Shown: positions 51,865 to 61,633, numbered from the stretch's first letter. The stretch is DNA of 64,000 bases from Paraliobacillus zengyii (GCF_003268595.1 NZ_CP029797.1:1199501-1263500), one strand, 5' to 3'. Notes: generated by a model not told the origin, from the letters alone. Translations and numbers: made by a program.

Positions 51865-52701
51865 ATGGGAAAGGTTACAGTTGGACATGAAAATGAAATT
51901 GAGATTGAGCTTCACTATGAGGATGTAGGAGCGGGTAAACCGGTTGTCTTGATTCATGGTTGGCCGCTCAGCGGAAGATCTTGGGAGAAGCAAGTGCCTG
52001 CATTGGTGGAAGCAGGTTATCGAGTAATTACTTATGATCGTCGAGGGTTCGGTCAATCCTCACAACCTTGGACTGGTTACGATTACGATACACTCGCAGC
52101 AGACTTGAATAAATTGATCTTACAACTGGACCTTCAAGATGTAACGCTGGTTGGTTTTTCTATGGGAGGCGGTGAAGTGTCGCGTTACATCGGCACTTAT
52201 GGAACAGATCGTTTGGCAAAAGCGGTGTTAGCCGGCGCAATTCCTCCGTTTCTGCACAAAAATTCAGATAACCCGGATGGAGGATTCGATGATGAGACTA
52301 TCCAAGGTTTTCTAGACGGGGTGAAAGCCGATCGATTGGCGTTTCTGGATACGTTTATGACAAACTTCTTCGCATCGGGGGATCGAACTGATTTGGTTAC
52401 CGAAGCTTTCCGTCTGTATAATCGCGATATTGCCGCCTTCGCTTCACCGAAAGGCACACTTGATTGCATCTCAGCATTTAGCTATACAGATTTTCGTGGG
52501 GATTTGGAGAAATTCAACTTGCCAACGTTAATACTCCATGGTGAAGCCGATGCGGTTGTACCTGTTGAAATCAGCGGTCAGAGGGCACATGATCAGATTC
52601 CAGGCGGCCAGCTAGTACTAATTAAAGACGGGCCGCACGGATTTAACGCTACACATGCAGAAGAATTTAACCATGCATTGGTGAAATTCTTAAATTCCTA
52701 A
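51865..52701 (+). CDS. Alpha/beta hydrolase (non-heme haloperoxidase/esterase type)
   Basis: A 278-residue enzyme. VLIHGWPLSGRSWEKQ is the oxyanion region, VGFSMGGGEVSRYIG the nucleophile Ser elbow, GEADAVVP the Asp strand and DGPHGFNATH the catalytic His. ATG after GGAGG. Codon use looks more GC-rich than the array genes, so a different origin is possible. It acts on small esters or lactones; the substrate is unknown. Confidence 0.9.
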   Translation: MGKVTVGHENEIEIELHYEDVGAGKPVVLIHGWPLSGRSWEKQVPALVEAGYRVITYDRRGFGQSSQPWTGYDYDTLAADLNKLILQLDLQDVTLVGFSMGGGEVSRYIGTYGTDRLAKAVLAGAIPPFLHKNSDNPDGGFDDETIQGFLDGVKADRLAFLDTFMTNFFASGDRTDLVTEAFRLYNRDIAAFASPKGTLDCISAFSYTDFRGDLEKFNLPTLILHGEADAVVPVEISGQRAHDQIPGGQLVLIKDGPHGFNATHAEEFNHALVKFLNS

Positions 52702-52778
52702 TGCAATGGAGAATGGCGCTTCCCAGGAAAAAGAGTAATGACGATCAAAAGACTATCTAAATAAGCAAATTTCTGAAT

Positions 52779-52814
52779 GGAAAATCCACACCGTGAACTA
52801 CGGTGTGGATTTTC
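52779..52814 (+). terminator. Terminator hairpin
   Basis: AAAATCCACACCGT and ACGGTGTGGATTTT with a short loop. The rest of the 52815-53153 gap has only a short remnant frame near 52937-52996. Confidence 0.75.
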
Positions 52815-53153
52815 CCATGAATATGCTTTGAAATGGGAAAAGCTATGTAATCAGTTAGAAAATTATAAATTAAGTAGGCGTGACAATAAAAAATGAGATA
52901 GCCTTTTCCTATGAAGATAGTAAAATATAATATTTAGAGGTCTATATTGAGCGACTTGAAGAACATGGTTGGCGAGTTGTCACAAAAGAAGATTAAAAAC
53001 GCTGATTATTGCAGATGCATTGAGCCCAAGATGAAAGTCCATAAGTCATCTTAAACACACTATTATCAAAAAAACATATGCGTTCCATTATAATCCACTT
53101 CTATTGTGGAATACTCTTTGTAGATAGTAGTTTGTTTACGAGGAGGATCTGTT

Positions 53154-54761
53154 ATGGATGAACCAAAGAAGGAAAGTCAGCAATTAGATAAAATAAGTCC
53201 GTTTGAATTGAAAGACAAGCTCATTGATCTAGCAATTGGAAAAAAGAGAATAACGAGAACGATGTTAGATGCGGGGCGTGGTAATCCGAATTGGATAGCA
53301 GCGACAGCTCGGGAAGCGTTTTTTGCACTTGGACAATTCGCTGTTATCGAATCAAGAAGCGTTTGGAATGAAGGCGATTTAGCTGGCATGCCAAATCGTG
53401 ATGGAATTGCGGAACGAATTTCTAACTATGTGAATGAAAATCAGGGTATTCCAGGAATTCCATTGCTGAAAGAAGTTATTGCTTACGGAATTAATCAAAA
53501 ACAGTTTGAGGCTGATGCATGGGTCTATGAATTAGTCGATGGCATTATAGGCGATAACTATCCAAATCCCGATCGAATGCTTGTTAGAACGGAACAGGTT
53601 GTCCATGATTTTTTAATGAAAGAAATGGGTGGGCAAGATGTGTCAGGGACTTCATTTGATTTATTTGCTGTAGAAGGTGCAACAGCAGCAATGTGTTATA
53701 TCTTTGAGACGTTATATAGAAATCACTTACTCTCCAAGGGATCGAAAATAGCGGTGATGGTTCCCATTTTTCCACCGTACATAGAGATTCCAGAGCTCCC
53801 TAACAATGATTACCACCTTGTGCGAATAGAAGCAAGTGGTGTAGATGATGAAGGAAATCACACGTGGCAATACCCCGAGGAAGAATTAGAAAAGTTAAAA
53901 GATAAGGATATTAAAGCACTCTTTCTCGTTAATCCAAGCAATCCACCATCTGTTTCGATCAAAAAAGAATCAATCGAACAGATTATACAAATTGTGAAAC
54001 AAGATAATCCCAACTTGATGATTATTTCCGATGATGTCTACGGGACTTTTGTTGAAGGATTTCGTTCATTAATGATGGATTTGCCTTACAATACAATTGG
54101 CGTATATTCTTTTTCAAAATATTTTGGTGTGACAGGTTGGCGGTTAGGAACTGTCGCCATCAATCAAACGAATGTGTTTGATCAATTAATTAAAGCGTTA
54201 CCGGACGAAGAGAGGGAAGTTTTGAATAAAAGATATGCCTCGCTTACGTCGGATCCGGAAAACCTTACGTTTATCAATCGCATGGTAGCGGATAGTAGGG
54301 ACGTCGCAATGAACCACACTGCTGGATTATCGACACCACAACAAATACAAATGGCGATTTTTTCAATTTTTGCGGTGCTTGATACGAAAAATGTATATAA
54401 ACAAAAAACGAATGACATTTTACATCGCAGAATGCATTTATTATATGAAGGTCTTGGTTTGCCGAAGAAAGACTTACCATACGAGGCTGACTATTATACG
54501 AAGATTGATTTGGAAATCTGGTGTAAGCATCATTATGAAGAAGGGTTTACAGACTACCTTAAAAAGAACTACAAACCAGTAGACATATTATATCGCTTAG
54601 CCGAAAAGTCATCGATTGTATTATTAGGTGGCGAAGGATTCTTAGCACCAGCATGGTCAATCAGAGTGTCACTTGCTAATTTAAATGACGAAGCATATTC
54701 GCGTATTGGTCAAGAATTGAAAAATGTGCTAGAAGATTATGTGAAGGAATGGAAAGGATAG
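53154..54761 (+). CDS. Aspartate 4-decarboxylase (bifunctional aspartate aminotransferase)
   Basis: A 535-residue PLP enzyme of the aminotransferase class I fold, with the long form typical of L-aspartate beta-decarboxylase. DAGRGNPNW near residue 40, LFLVNPSNPPSVS, IISDDVYGTF and YSFSKYFGVTGWRLG (the PLP-binding Lys) are all present. It converts aspartate to alanine and CO2. ATG after GAGGAGG. In other bacteria the gene is next to the AspT aspartate:alanine antiporter, which is absent here. Confidence 0.9.
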   Translation: MDEPKKESQQLDKISPFELKDKLIDLAIGKKRITRTMLDAGRGNPNWIAATAREAFFALGQFAVIESRSVWNEGDLAGMPNRDGIAERISNYVNENQGIPGIPLLKEVIAYGINQKQFEADAWVYELVDGIIGDNYPNPDRMLVRTEQVVHDFLMKEMGGQDVSGTSFDLFAVEGATAAMCYIFETLYRNHLLSKGSKIAVMVPIFPPYIEIPELPNNDYHLVRIEASGVDDEGNHTWQYPEEELEKLKDKDIKALFLVNPSNPPSVSIKKESIEQIIQIVKQDNPNLMIISDDVYGTFVEGFRSLMMDLPYNTIGVYSFSKYFGVTGWRLGTVAINQTNVFDQLIKALPDEEREVLNKRYASLTSDPENLTFINRMVADSRDVAMNHTAGLSTPQQIQMAIFSIFAVLDTKNVYKQKTNDILHRRMHLLYEGLGLPKKDLPYEADYYTKIDLEIWCKHHYEEGFTDYLKKNYKPVDILYRLAEKSSIVLLGGEGFLAPAWSIRVSLANLNDEAYSRIGQELKNVLEDYVKEWKG

Positions 54762-54907
54762 TACCACCATTTTAATTAGAATTTTTATGTGTTTCAAATA
54801 ATTTCCATGTTATAGTTGTAGTGATTAAAAGATAAGCCAAATAAGAATTCTATAAAAAAAGAACTTTTGCAATTTTGATTGATACTATGATAGGAAAGGT
54901 GATTAGT

Positions 54908-55618
54908 ATGCATGATAATGAAGCATCTGTGTCAAGTAATCTTAGTGGTCATGACGTGATTGGGTCTCTGCCTTTTGTGGGCAGATGGTTAGTTGGATCT
55001 ACCCCAGCAAAGCGGGTGCCGAGTCATGGTACAGATATGTTTGGGGTAGGTTATGCTATTGACTTTATTGCAGTCGATGAACAGAATCGATCAAGTACAT
55101 CCACAAGTTGGCGTACACATTTAGGGACCGAGTCTCCTGAAATATTCTATGCATTTGGTCTGCCGGTTGTCTCACCTGTTTCTGGAAAAGTAGTCAGCAT
55201 TCATAATGGCGAACCCGATCATGAAGCACGGCGATCGGTTCTAACATTGATACCTTATATGTTGGGGCAAGGCAAGAGAATTCGTAAGGGACCGGAAACA
55301 ATCGCTGGAAATTACGTAATAATTGCACCAGACAATTCTGATGTATTTATTGCCATTGTTCACCTACAGTTAAATTCACTTGTAGTGGAAAAAGGGCAGT
55401 ATATATCAGAAGGACAACACATCGCTAATTGTGGCAATTCTGGAAACTCAACGCAACCACATATTCATATTCAAGCAATGAATAGTACAGACTTTTCTAT
55501 TACGCAAGGTGTTCCGTTATACTTTCGCAAGTTTTCCCAGTGGAATAAAGGAGAAAGCGTACGAAAGTCTCGTAAGAACGCTTTCCCTGATGCTGATACT
55601 ATTGTCAGTCCTGAGTAA
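54908..55618 (+). CDS. M23-family peptidase domain protein
   Basis: About 236 residues. FGLPVVSPVSGKVVSIHNG, then NYVIIAPDNSDVFIAIVHLQ, then GQHIANCGNSGNSTQPHIHI match the order of the LytM/M23 fold, including PHIH. The first metal-ligand region (HGTDMFGVGYAIDF) is near residue 45. No signal peptide is seen, so it may not act on the cell wall directly. ATG at 54908 after GGAAAGGTGA. Confidence 0.78.
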   Translation: MHDNEASVSSNLSGHDVIGSLPFVGRWLVGSTPAKRVPSHGTDMFGVGYAIDFIAVDEQNRSSTSTSWRTHLGTESPEIFYAFGLPVVSPVSGKVVSIHNGEPDHEARRSVLTLIPYMLGQGKRIRKGPETIAGNYVIIAPDNSDVFIAIVHLQLNSLVVEKGQYISEGQHIANCGNSGNSTQPHIHIQAMNSTDFSITQGVPLYFRKFSQWNKGESVRKSRKNAFPDADTIVSPE

Positions 55619-55708
55619 ATCATCAGAATAAAGTAAAGGCAGGAATTTGTTGATTTTTGTAGAAACTAGATACTATGAAGAAATATCTATTTTGAGGGAG
55701 TGAAGTTT

Positions 55709-56134
55709 ATGGGTTTTATGGATGGTCTATTAGGTAATTACTCTGAGGTAACAATTGACGAACTACATAGTCAATACGGTGAGTATTTAATGCTTGATGA
55801 ACAAATTGAAATGGGATTTAAGTTAGTTCGAGATACATTTATATTTACGGAAAACCGGTTAATCTTGCTTGATCACCAGGGTGTAACAGGAAAGAAAACA
55901 CGAATCCTTTCTATTAGCATTGATGCTATTTTCGATGTGACATTGGAAACTGGTGGAACAGGCTTTGATGATAGTGAACTCACCGTTCACTACATTGTTT
56001 CACCTTATTATAGGGCGAACAATGTGGAGACAAGCACCTATACGTTTGAATTTGGTAAGAAATTTAACGTGCAACCAATTTATGTGGCGCTAACAACGCT
56101 CGCGCATGAAAACAGAACTAGAATTAATAAATAA
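55709..56134 (+). CDS. PH-domain-like (bacterial PH) protein
   Basis: About 141 residues. The LVRDTFIFTENRLILLDHQG region and KKTRILSISIDAIFDVTLET fit the bacterial PH fold seen in YvbH/DUF1696-type proteins. GAGGGAG is eight bases before the ATG at 55709. Soluble; function unknown. Confidence 0.72.
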   Translation: MGFMDGLLGNYSEVTIDELHSQYGEYLMLDEQIEMGFKLVRDTFIFTENRLILLDHQGVTGKKTRILSISIDAIFDVTLETGGTGFDDSELTVHYIVSPYYRANNVETSTYTFEFGKKFNVQPIYVALTTLAHENRTRINK

Positions 56135-56180
56135 GGATAGGACTGTAAACCTTCTTTTTAAGGGGACTGTTAATAGCATA

Positions 56181-56226
56181 AAAATGGTGTCAGGCACTTT
56201 TTAGTTGCCTGACACCATTTTTTTAT
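56181..56226 (+). terminator. Terminator or repeat hairpin (GGTGTCAGGCA type)
   Basis: AAAATGGTGTCAGGCA and its complement with a 9-base loop, then TTTTTTATTT. The GGTGTCAGGCA motif recurs in Bacillaceae intergenic hairpins. Confidence 0.8.
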
Positions 56227-56273
56227 TTCCATATCGTCCTGTTGTTAAAACAACATGTTTGATCAATGCGTGT

Positions 56274-56430
56274 TTAGTCATGCATTCCTCCGGCTTCACG
56301 AGAAGTCATTGCACCTTGGCCGTCTTTTACATCTTTTTGAATTTGTTTTTTTAACTTTTTGTGGATCTGTACCAGCAAATTCAGGTTCCATATAATCTAC
56401 GTTTTGTTTCGCTTGTTTATTTTTTGGCAT
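56274..56430 (-). pseudogene. Small hydrophilic protein broken in a poly-A run (about 51 aa)
   Basis: ATG at 56430 after GAGGAG starts MPKNKQAKQNVDYMEPEFAG then TDPQKVKK. A run of seven A then shifts the frame; QKDVKDGQGAMTSREAGG continues in the other frame to TAA at 56274. With six A the protein would be intact. It resembles the small, Gln/Lys-rich spore proteins of Bacilli. Slippage or a sequence error is possible. Confidence 0.55.
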
Positions 56431-56622
56431 TAAAGTTTCTCCTCACAGGATTGTTTGGTTACACATATGGTTTACAGAAAGTACTGGTTTATTCAAAAAT
56501 AAAACGGTCAGACATAATTAGTGAAAATTTTTCTCTAAAGTAATACAATATGTAAAGTGGATAGAGAATGAAGGTTTTCTAACTCATAAAAACAACATGA
56601 CGTATGAAGGGTGATTGATAAA

Positions 56623-57852
56623 TTGGATACATTAACAAAGACGAAACGTTTACAGATAGCTTTATTGTTGGGATCGCTTTCTTTACTGGGTCCTTTCACA
56701 ATAGATACATATTTACCGTCCTTTCCAACTATTGTAGGAGACTTAAATACAACTGCTTCTTTAGTGCAATTAAGTTTAACGACGTGTCTTTTAGGACTAG
56801 GCGCGGGACAATTGATTATTGGACCAATGAGTGATGTGATAGGTCGTCGTAAACCATTGCTTATTTTTCTAAGCTTGTATTTGCTTGCATCATTAGTTTG
56901 TTCTGTAGCACCTAATATCTATGCGTTGCTTGCTTCTCGTTTCGTGCAAGGCTTTGCAGCTGCAGGTGGACTTGTTATTTCAAGAGCAATCGTTAGGGAT
57001 CTCTATAGTGGAAGGGAACTTACGAAATTTTTTGCTACATTGATGTTAGTCGGAAATCTTGGTCCAATTATTGCACCAATAGCAGGTGGTGCTATACTTA
57101 CTTTTGCTAATTGGAAAGTGGTCTTTCTTTTCTTGGCTTTCGTTAGTTTGATTTTAATAGTAGTTGTTTCTTTCAAGCTCGAAGAAACATTACCAGCGGA
57201 AAAGCGTATACCAAGTAATTTTAGAAATGTAGTTGGTAATTTTGGCACCTTATTAAAGGATAGTGAATTTACAGGTTACGCATTTGCGCAAGGTTTTACG
57301 ATGGCTGGAATCTTCGCATATGTATCTGGGATTTCTTTTGTTTATCAAAATATCTATGGTGTTTCGCCACAAGTATTCAGTTTGTTATTTGGTGTAAATG
57401 GTTTGGGTCTAATCGTAGGTACGCAAATTGTTGGTCGAGTTTCAGTTATTTCTGAGCGCGCTTTTTTGAAAATTGGTTTAGCTATTTCTAATTCTGCAGC
57501 TGTTTTATTGCTGATCGCTCTACTATTAAAAGCACCATTAATAGCTGTTGCCATTCCTATTTTCTTTTTCGTAACCTCGATCAGCATTATTGCAACGTCT
57601 GCTTTTTCTTTGGCTATGGAAACGAAAGGGCATATGGCGGGAAGTGCATCTGCATTACTCGGTGTACTGCCATTTTTACTAGGATCGTTAACTGCTCCAC
57701 TAGTGGGAATAGCCGGAGAAAATTCAGCAATTCCAATGGGGGTTGTTATCTTGTCGGCAAGCTTGCTAGCATTTTTATCGTATTTTATATTAGTCCGAAA
57801 AACGCCATTCAAAGTAAATAGTACAGAACAAATGGTTAAAAATAACTTATAG
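56623..57852 (+). CDS. MFS drug exporter, Bcr/CflA family
   Basis: About 409 residues with 12 hydrophobic segments. PFTIDTYLPSFPTI is the family's D-x-Y-L-P-x-x-P motif, and GPMSDVIGRRKPLL the MFS signature between segments 2 and 3. RFVQGFAAAGGLVISRAIVR follows. AAGGGTGAT lies eight bases before TTG at 56623; an in-frame GTG at 56611 is also possible. It exports drugs or sulfonamide-type compounds by proton antiport. Confidence 0.9.
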   Translation: MDTLTKTKRLQIALLLGSLSLLGPFTIDTYLPSFPTIVGDLNTTASLVQLSLTTCLLGLGAGQLIIGPMSDVIGRRKPLLIFLSLYLLASLVCSVAPNIYALLASRFVQGFAAAGGLVISRAIVRDLYSGRELTKFFATLMLVGNLGPIIAPIAGGAILTFANWKVVFLFLAFVSLILIVVVSFKLEETLPAEKRIPSNFRNVVGNFGTLLKDSEFTGYAFAQGFTMAGIFAYVSGISFVYQNIYGVSPQVFSLLFGVNGLGLIVGTQIVGRVSVISERAFLKIGLAISNSAAVLLLIALLLKAPLIAVAIPIFFFVTSISIIATSAFSLAMETKGHMAGSASALLGVLPFLLGSLTAPLVGIAGENSAIPMGVVILSASLLAFLSYFILVRKTPFKVNSTEQMVKNNL

Positions 57853-57984
57853 TTTAGGGTTAATGTGACACCTTTTTTTAAAAATGAGATCATACTTCAG
57901 TGCTAGTAACCGAGCATATTGAAACTAAAAGTTGAAGACTTTTGGTACAATAGATGATAGATAAACATAAATGGAGGGATTATT

Positions 57985-58620
57985 TTGCATATTGAAATGT
58001 GGACTGACTTTGCTTGACCGTTTTGCTATATTGGCAAAAAGCATCTGGAGGATGCTCTTAAAAAAATTGATCACCCAATTGAAGTAACTTATAGAAGTTT
58101 CGAGTTGGATCCAACATCGGAACGAGATATAAAAGAAAATATGTATGAAATGTTAGCGAAAAAATATGGAATGACTATAGAGCAGGCAAAAGCAAACAGT
58201 CAGAACATGGTTAAGATGGCAAAAGAAGCTGGTTTGGATTACCATTTAGATACACTGATTTTAACCAATACGTTTGATGCCCATCGACTGGCTGTCTTCG
58301 CTAAAAAACATGGTTTGATGAAGGAAATGACTGAGAGAATATTGCATGCTTATTTTACAGAATCAAAACACATTGGTGACCATAATACATTAACAGAATT
58401 AGCTGTTGAAGTTGGATTGGATCGAGAATTAGTGACCAATATGCTTGCTAGTGATGAGATGAAGGTAGAAGTACGTGCAGACGAGCAACAAGCAACTGCA
58501 TATGGCATTAATGGTGTGCCTTTTTTCTTAATTGAAAATAAGTATGCCCTTAATGGCGCGCAGCCTACAGAGGCGTTTGTACAAGCAATTGAAAAAGTAA
58601 TAGCAGAGAACGAATCATAA
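57985..58620 (+). CDS. DsbA/FrnE-like oxidoreductase with UGA in the CxxC position (selenoprotein candidate)
   Basis: A frame from TTG at 57985 (after GGAGGGA) reads HIEMWTDFA, then TGA (58015-58017), then PFCYIGKKHLEDALKKI and on to 58620, 211 residues in all. In FrnE-like proteins the active site here is CPFC, so the stop replaces exactly the first Cys. The rest is intact, with GINGVPFFLI as the cis-Pro loop. AGCATC, loop TGGAG, GATGCT lies at 58040-58056. Its loop starts 28 bases after the UGA and has G in position 2, which fits the bacterial SECIS pattern. A TGC/TGT-to-TGA nonsense mutation is the alternative. Confidence 0.7.
58040..58056 (+). promoter_or_regulatory. Candidate bacterial SECIS hairpin
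   Basis: A six-bp stem with a five-base loop (TGGAG), inside the DsbA-like gene, 28 bases after its in-frame UGA. It could also be a chance hairpin. Confidence 0.35.
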
Positions 58621-58674
58621 AGTGTTAGCGTGTTTGGATTGAATCGATAATTTAATCAAGACAAATAATTTTAG

Positions 58675-58703
58675 AGAAGCTTGTGCTCAAGCTTCTTTTT
58701 TTT
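58675..58703 (+). terminator. Rho-independent terminator of the DsbA-like gene
   Basis: AGAAGCTTG and CAAGCTTCT with a four-base loop, then TTTTTTTT. Confidence 0.9.
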
Positions 58704-58841
58704 GGCATAATTTGTTCTTCATGTATATGTATATATTGACCGAAACAACAAAATATACATGTAATTTAATAATATTTTATTGCAAAACGATAAATAACTT
58801 GTTAAGATACAAATAGAAAATAACTAGGTGAGGTGCATGTG

Positions 58842-59333
58842 ATGAATCGAGGATCAACAATTTTTTTAAAGATATCTATTTTTGTGATTGGAATTCCAGT
58901 GCTCGCTTTGTGTAGCTTTTTATTGCCAAAGATAGCAATGGAAGCCATCGAACAGGCGCAAAACGGGGAAGGATTAGGGTATGTTGTATTAGGCATTTTA
59001 ATTATTATGTATGGATCGGCAATACCATTTTATATTGCGTTGTATCAAGGTTTGCTGCTTTTAAGTTACATTGACAAGAACCAGGCTTTCTCAGCATTAT
59101 CAGTGAGCGCGCTGCGGAAGATAAAAAAATCTGCCAAACTAATTTTTGGTTTGTATGTAATGGCTTTACCATTGATTTTTATCATAGCGGAGTGGGACGA
59201 TGCACCTGGCCTCGTATTGTTCGGGATGGTTATTGCTGGTGCTTCGCTGATTGTCGCAGTATTTGTTGCCACGCTTCAAAGACTCCTGCAGCAAGCGATC
59301 AACATAAAATCCGAAAATGATTTAACAGTCTGA
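58842..59333 (+). CDS. DUF2975 family membrane protein
   Basis: About 163 residues with four membrane segments (ISIFVIGIPVLALCSFLL, GYVVLGILIIMYGSAIPFYI, LIFGLYVMALPLIFII, LFGMVIAGASLIVAVFVATL). GLLLLSYIDKNQAFSALSV before segment 3 is characteristic. The gene precedes a small XRE regulator by 12 bases, the usual DUF2975-XRE pair. Confidence 0.85.
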   Translation: MNRGSTIFLKISIFVIGIPVLALCSFLLPKIAMEAIEQAQNGEGLGYVVLGILIIMYGSAIPFYIALYQGLLLLSYIDKNQAFSALSVSALRKIKKSAKLIFGLYVMALPLIFIIAEWDDAPGLVLFGMVIAGASLIVAVFVATLQRLLQQAINIKSENDLTV

Positions 59334-59345
59334 GGTGGAAAATAG

Positions 59346-59570
59346 ATGATTATAATCAATATTGACGTGATGCTGGCAAAAAGGAAGATGAGCGTAACAG
59401 AGCTTTCTGAGAGAGTTGGGATAACGATGGCTAACCTTTCTATTTTAAAAAATGGTAAAGCAAAAGCGGTTCGATTATCAACGCTGGAGGCAATTTGTAA
59501 GTCACTAGATTGCCAACCAGGGGACATTTTAGAATACAGAAGTGACGATGAAGATCAGGATCTGGCGTAA
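59346..59570 (+). CDS. XRE-type helix-turn-helix regulator (YozG type)
   Basis: A 74-residue single-domain regulator: INIDVMLAKRKMSVTELSER, GITMANLSILKNGKAKAVRL and LEAICKSLDCQPGDILEYR. Operon with the DUF2975 protein, which may control or be controlled by it. Confidence 0.9.
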   Translation: MIIINIDVMLAKRKMSVTELSERVGITMANLSILKNGKAKAVRLSTLEAICKSLDCQPGDILEYRSDDEDQDLA

Positions 59571-59647
59571 ATGTTAAGTCTGATACGCTGTTGTGATTTC
59601 CACCTGTTATTTAGGCAAAACAATGATTTTAGGGGGATACAATCCAT

Positions 59648-60406
59648 ATGAAAATTCCTTTTTTAACGAAAAAAGATGAGGAAACAAATTTTTATTATAC
59701 AGAAGCACAAACACCGGACCATATCGCGATCATTATGGACGGAAACGGGCGCTGGGCTAGTAATAGAGGGTTGCCAAGGTTTGCTGGCCATAAAGAAGGA
59801 TTATCTGTTGTTGTAAAAGTGGTCAAGGCAGCTGTCAAATGCAAGGTCAAGGTGTTGACACTATATACGTTTTCCACGGAAAATTGGAAGCGTCCAAAGC
59901 CTGAGGTCGACTTTATATTGAAGCTTCCCAAAGAGTTCATGCATGTTTATCTGCCAGAGATTAAATCCAATAATGTACGTATTGAGGTTATCGGTAATAT
60001 GGAAGGTCTTCCAATTTCTACACGTGAAGCGCTACAATATGCGATTGACTCTACGAAAGATAACGACGGCCTTCAGCTGAATCTCGCCCTTAATTATGGA
60101 AGTAAACATGAATTACTGCAGGCGATGAAAGGTATGTTTGCTGATCTACTCGATGAGAAATTGTCTCTTGATGAAGTAGACGAACAACATTTTTCAACGT
60201 ATCTAGATACAGCTGGTATTCCAAATCCAGACCTACTTATTCGAACTGGTGGAGAAAAGCGCCTGAGCAATTTCCTATTATGGCAGATGGCCTACACGGA
60301 GTTCTGTTTCACTGATGTGCTATGGCCAGACTTTTCCGAAAAGGAATTTAGACTTGCCCTGGAAGAATACCAGCTACGAAAAAGAAGATTTGGTGGATTA
60401 GCATGA
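59648..60406 (+). CDS. Isoprenyl transferase (cis-prenyltransferase, UppS family)
   Basis: A 252-residue enzyme. HIAIIMDGNGRWASNRGLPR carries the catalytic Asp (MDGNGRWA), LTLYTFSTENWKRP the product-length region, and LLIRTGGEKRLSNFLLWQ the conserved RTxGExRxSNFLLWQ. It condenses isopentenyl diphosphate in cis. It is not in the usual frr-uppS-cdsA-dxr cluster, so it may be a second copy. ATG after TAGGGGG. Confidence 0.92.
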   Translation: MKIPFLTKKDEETNFYYTEAQTPDHIAIIMDGNGRWASNRGLPRFAGHKEGLSVVVKVVKAAVKCKVKVLTLYTFSTENWKRPKPEVDFILKLPKEFMHVYLPEIKSNNVRIEVIGNMEGLPISTREALQYAIDSTKDNDGLQLNLALNYGSKHELLQAMKGMFADLLDEKLSLDEVDEQHFSTYLDTAGIPNPDLLIRTGGEKRLSNFLLWQMAYTEFCFTDVLWPDFSEKEFRLALEEYQLRKRRFGGLA

Positions 60407-60650
60407 CGTTTTCGAAATGGGGGGAGCATTTAGCTTCTCTTTTTTTTGGTTATTAATTTAAACCTGGAACAGTAGGTAGTGGTGAACTGTCCATCTTAAA
60501 CCAGTTAATTAAGCTGAATTTTAGATAACGTATTTTTTATAAGGAAAAAGTAATAGTTTTTACTTATTAACTCGAACTTTCTGTTAAACTAGTAAAGGGT
60601 TTTATACGAAAGGCTAGAGAATCGAATGTTGGATAATAAGGAGCAGGACA

Positions 60651-61490
60651 ATGTTTAAATTTTTCAAGAAAAAGAAGCAAGTAGAAAAAAAGTCTGTACA
60701 AACAAAGAAGCAAAATCCAAAGAAAAAGAAATCACCAACAAATAGAAGTAATGAGGAACTTGCTGCGGTTAAAGGCGAGATTGGCGAACATAAGATTGAT
60801 ATTCAGCTGGCTCAGATGCCGAAAGAATATCGGTATGTAAATGATCTTATGATTAAGAATTCTAAATCAAAGTCTGGTTATTCTCAAATAGATCATGTAG
60901 TGCTCACGCCTTACGGAATTTTCGTAATTGAGACAAAAAATTATCAAGGAACAATTTATGGTGGAAAAGATAGAAAGACATGGCTTGTAAATGGGAAGTT
61001 TAAGTTCATGAATCCTTTTAATCAGAATTATGGACATATTAAAGCGTTACTGCAGGTAGCGGGTGTGAAGCATAAGGATCTTATTATTTCGATGGTGTCG
61101 TTCACAAAACGCTGCACGTTTAAAGTAGGGCTGGAATTGCGCAAGATTACTTCTAATAATTTGATTGTTTATGATATTGAATTATCGGAATTTATCTATA
61201 GAAAAGTGAATGTCCAAAAGATTACACATAAAAAGCCACTTTTGACAGATGAGCAGATCGATCGAATTTATCAAAGTTTACTAGATGTAAACATTACAGA
61301 TCAATCGATTCGCGCACAGCATAATGAAGCGATAAAGGCTGTGACCTCTAACGTTACTAAAACCGCTGCTTCAACAAGTACGTGTGTTGTATGTGATAAA
61401 GCTGTTACCGAAAAGGTGAAACAGTATTGTTTAGACAATGAACGCTTTAAAGGAAAAGTGTATTGTTACGAACATCAGAAAAGTTTGTAG
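60651..61490 (+). CDS. NERD domain (nuclease-related) protein with C-terminal Cys motif
   Basis: A 279-residue protein. A Lys-rich N-terminus is followed by the NERD domain: GEIGEHKIDIQLAQMPKEYR, then YSQIDHVVLTPYGIFVIETK (the D...ExK nuclease-like triad), then NPFNQNYGHIKAL. The C-terminus has CVVC...YC...YCYEH, a possible zinc finger. ATG after AAGGAG. Nuclease activity of the family is inferred from fold only. Confidence 0.85.
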   Translation: MFKFFKKKKQVEKKSVQTKKQNPKKKKSPTNRSNEELAAVKGEIGEHKIDIQLAQMPKEYRYVNDLMIKNSKSKSGYSQIDHVVLTPYGIFVIETKNYQGTIYGGKDRKTWLVNGKFKFMNPFNQNYGHIKALLQVAGVKHKDLIISMVSFTKRCTFKVGLELRKITSNNLIVYDIELSEFIYRKVNVQKITHKKPLLTDEQIDRIYQSLLDVNITDQSIRAQHNEAIKAVTSNVTKTAASTSTCVVCDKAVTEKVKQYCLDNERFKGKVYCYEHQKSL

Positions 61491-61633
61491 TGAGGAAGCA
61501 GGTGACGGTTCTTTGCTTCCTGTCGTCATACACTATAGCATTAGGGCGTGCACATTAAGTAATTCAATAACTGTTGAAGATGAATATTTCGTATTCAGTG
61601 TCAGAAAATAATTAATAGTATAGGATTAGATAA

